Part shown: positions 6,719 to 7,964 of the stretch, in pieces
Numbering within the stretch: position 1 is the stretch's first letter
How the letters are laid out: the number at the start of each line of letters is the position of its first letter
NCBI GenBank assembly: GCA_030731175.1
Contig: JANQUM010000139.1
Location: forward strand, 1 to 7,964
Length of the DNA stretch: 7,964 bases
Source: Spirosomataceae bacterium
Lineage (GTDB): Bacteria > Bacteroidota > Bacteroidia > Cytophagales > Spirosomataceae
Direction of reading: 5' to 3'
Made by a program: the position numbers and the translations under genes
Notes under the pieces: generated by a model
What the model was told of the DNA's origin: nothing
Database searches by the model: none
The model's input: only the letters and a program-made list of their open reading frames with translations

Positions 6719-7964
6719 TTATTTAATTGCCTTTAGGTGGTGAATTCCTTTTGGTAAGTAATAATCAACGTTTTGTTTTTGCAATTGCTTCTTTGGTGTT
6801 TCGATATAATTCCAAAATTGCACACCGCCGAAGCTCATACCGTAAGTTTCGTATTCCGAAACGCTAATCGCAAGGTGACTTCCGTCTTTATCAATTGCAA
6901 GCCCAGAGGGGTACCTTCCTTTTATGGCGTAAGAAACCGTTTCAGAGATAACACCACTCGTACTAATATCAAGTAAATGTAGCTTTCCTTCGTCTTGTGC
7001 ATTTATACTTTGCGTGGCGTAAAAGCTCTTATTGCTTGAGAGGGCAAATATCGTGCTCCCGTTAGGGTGAATGACGAAATCTTCCAAATTATATCCAACT
7101 TCCTGTTTAGATAGTAAAAAGTGCGGTTGGTTTGGCTCGAAGTTAAATTTAACCACAAATAGCTCTGCCGGCAGTAGGTTGTATTGATCTGATTTACGAT
7201 TTTTCAAGTCAGCTGCAATGTAGAATTTTCCGTCGGGTGTGAATTTTCCCATGCCAGGATTTAAACCCAATTTTATTGGTTGCCCGTAAACTTCGAGTCG
7301 GATGATTTTTTGGGTTGGGGCATCTCTCACGACCTGAATCAACCCGATTTCCCGCTTTGAGGTGTTTGAGTAAACTAAAAATTCGCCGTCGGGAGACCAA
7401 CAAATGTGCGAAATACGGTCGTTGCCAAGTGAAACAGGTTTCTTTATTTTCCTGACCGGTTTCCCTTCGCTACTTACTTCAATTACCTGAATCTCGTTGT
7501 CGTATTCTTCGCTCGAAACCGCAAGGTATTCGTTATTAGGGCTAAGCGAAATACTTAGCGGATTATTTGCTACAGGAAAACGAAAGAGTGTTTGACAATT
7601 AGCCGCTGAACTTACATCCATTACAGATATAAAACCGCCAGTTCCTGGAGCAGATCCGCCATCTGAAACGCTGCCTTTGGTTTCAAGAAAAAACGCCAGG
7701 GAAGGAATATTACTACTTACTTCGGAAATGCTTGAACTGGAAAAAATAGAGTTAGAAATATTGTATTCCTTCAATTTTTTGCTTGCCCATATTGACGCAG
7801 GAAAAGCAATTACGTACGCTTTATCTTCGCTGAGTTTTTCCACATTATTTGTGGGGGAAAGCAAATGTGTGGGCTCAGAATCTCCGTCCGATAAGCAGAT
7901 AAGCCCTTTTGCGTTAAAAATAGGTTCTTGTGAAAAGCACAGCGAAGTTATAAATAGTAGAGGT
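6719..7964 (-). CDS. Exported YVTN/WD40-like beta-propeller protein (5' end cut by window edge)
   Basis: The reverse-strand frame is open from the window edge to a TAA at 6719-6721, giving 414 visible residues. The first visible residues, PLLFITSLCFSQ, are the end of a hydrophobic signal peptide, so only a few N-terminal codons are missing. There is no lipobox. At least five blades show the [Y/W/F/D]-x-P/D-[D/N]-G-x-x-[L/I/F]-x-[V/I] strand-turn pattern of YVTN/lactonase-like or TolB/WD40-like propellers. In visible-residue numbering they are SLSPNNEYLAVSS (139-151), CWSPDGEFLVYSN (188-200), KFTPDGKFYIAADL (240-253), VIHPNGSTIFALSSN (297-311) and AIDKDGSHLAISVSE (356-370). A Ser/Gly-rich loop, GSVSDGGSAPGTGG, sits at 97-110. 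A periplasmic or extracellular ligand-binding or scaffold role is the safest reading; enzyme activity cannot be judged. An in-frame TTG at 7862-7864 is not the real start, since it would remove the signal peptide. The 87-base gap to pyrB contains pyrB's own promoter, so this gene is probably a separate unit. Confidence 0.8.
   Translation of the reverse strand, partial: PLLFITSLCFSQEPIFNAKGLICLSDGDSEPTHLLSPTNNVEKLSEDKAYVIAFPASIWASKKLKEYNISNSIFSSSSISEVSSNIPSLAFFLETKGSVSDGGSAPGTGGFISVMDVSSAANCQTLFRFPVANNPLSISLSPNNEYLAVSSEEYDNEIQVIEVSSEGKPVRKIKKPVSLGNDRISHICWSPDGEFLVYSNTSKREIGLIQVVRDAPTQKIIRLEVYGQPIKLGLNPGMGKFTPDGKFYIAADLKNRKSDQYNLLPAELFVVKFNFEPNQPHFLLSKQEVGYNLEDFVIHPNGSTIFALSSNKSFYATQSINAQDEGKLHLLDISTSGVISETVSYAIKGRYPSGLAIDKDGSHLAISVSEYETYGMSFGGVQFWNYIETPKKQLQKQNVDYYLPKGIHHLKAIK

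Noticed and set aside
7862..7864. TTG as the start codon of the propeller gene
   Set aside because: The frame continues upstream to the window edge and encodes the end of a signal peptide, so the true start is outside the window.
1..7964. tRNA, rRNA, CRISPR arrays, insertion sequences, defence genes
   Set aside because: The genes are tightly packed, gaps are at most 118 bases, and I saw no cloverleaf, spaced repeats, transposase motifs or terminal inverted repeats.

Overview
The window looks like a chromosomal core-genome segment from a member of the Bacteroidota, perhaps the Cytophagales; that finer placement is inference only. Three things point there. A perfect Bacteroidota-type -7 box (TAnnTTTG) sits before pyrB. 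None of the starts I examined has a Shine-Dalgarno sequence; the leaders are A/T-rich. The secreted proteins also have a typical look: a Tat lipoprotein with an acidic stretch after the lipid cysteine, and Sec-exported propeller-like proteins. The DNA is A+T-rich. All eight genes read on the minus strand, so the order below is the order of transcription, from the right end of the window to the left. Gaps are short (118 bases at most). I see no RNA genes, insertion sequences, CRISPR arrays or prophage genes.

Right part (7964 to 6719): the 3' 414 codons of an exported beta-propeller protein of unknown ligand, whose start lies just outside the window. Next (6655 to 3160) comes a four-gene unit with its own promoter: pyrB (aspartate carbamoyltransferase), an isolated nuoC (complex I 30-kDa subunit), a YfcE/MJ0936-type metallophosphoesterase and a large secreted protein of unknown function. 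The first three are nearly fused: there is a 1-base gap between pyrB and nuoC and a 4-base ATGA overlap between nuoC and the phosphoesterase gene. A perfect (ATTTT)4 repeat covers the pyrB-nuoC junction.

Left part (3043 to 1): a Tat-exported, lipid-anchored TIM-barrel protein of the sugar phosphate isomerase/epimerase family lies 11 bases ahead of a DctA-type C4-dicarboxylate symporter gene that starts with TTG. After 118 bases comes the N-terminal 230 codons of a malic enzyme. DctA imports malate, fumarate or succinate, and malic enzyme decarboxylates malate to pyruvate, so these two make a sensible catabolic pair. The lipoprotein's link to them is unexplained.

I find no clear new defence or mobile system. 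The points most worth a second look are the orphan nuoC, the pentanucleotide repeat at its start, the Tat lipoprotein-dctA pairing, and the two exported proteins without assigned function.
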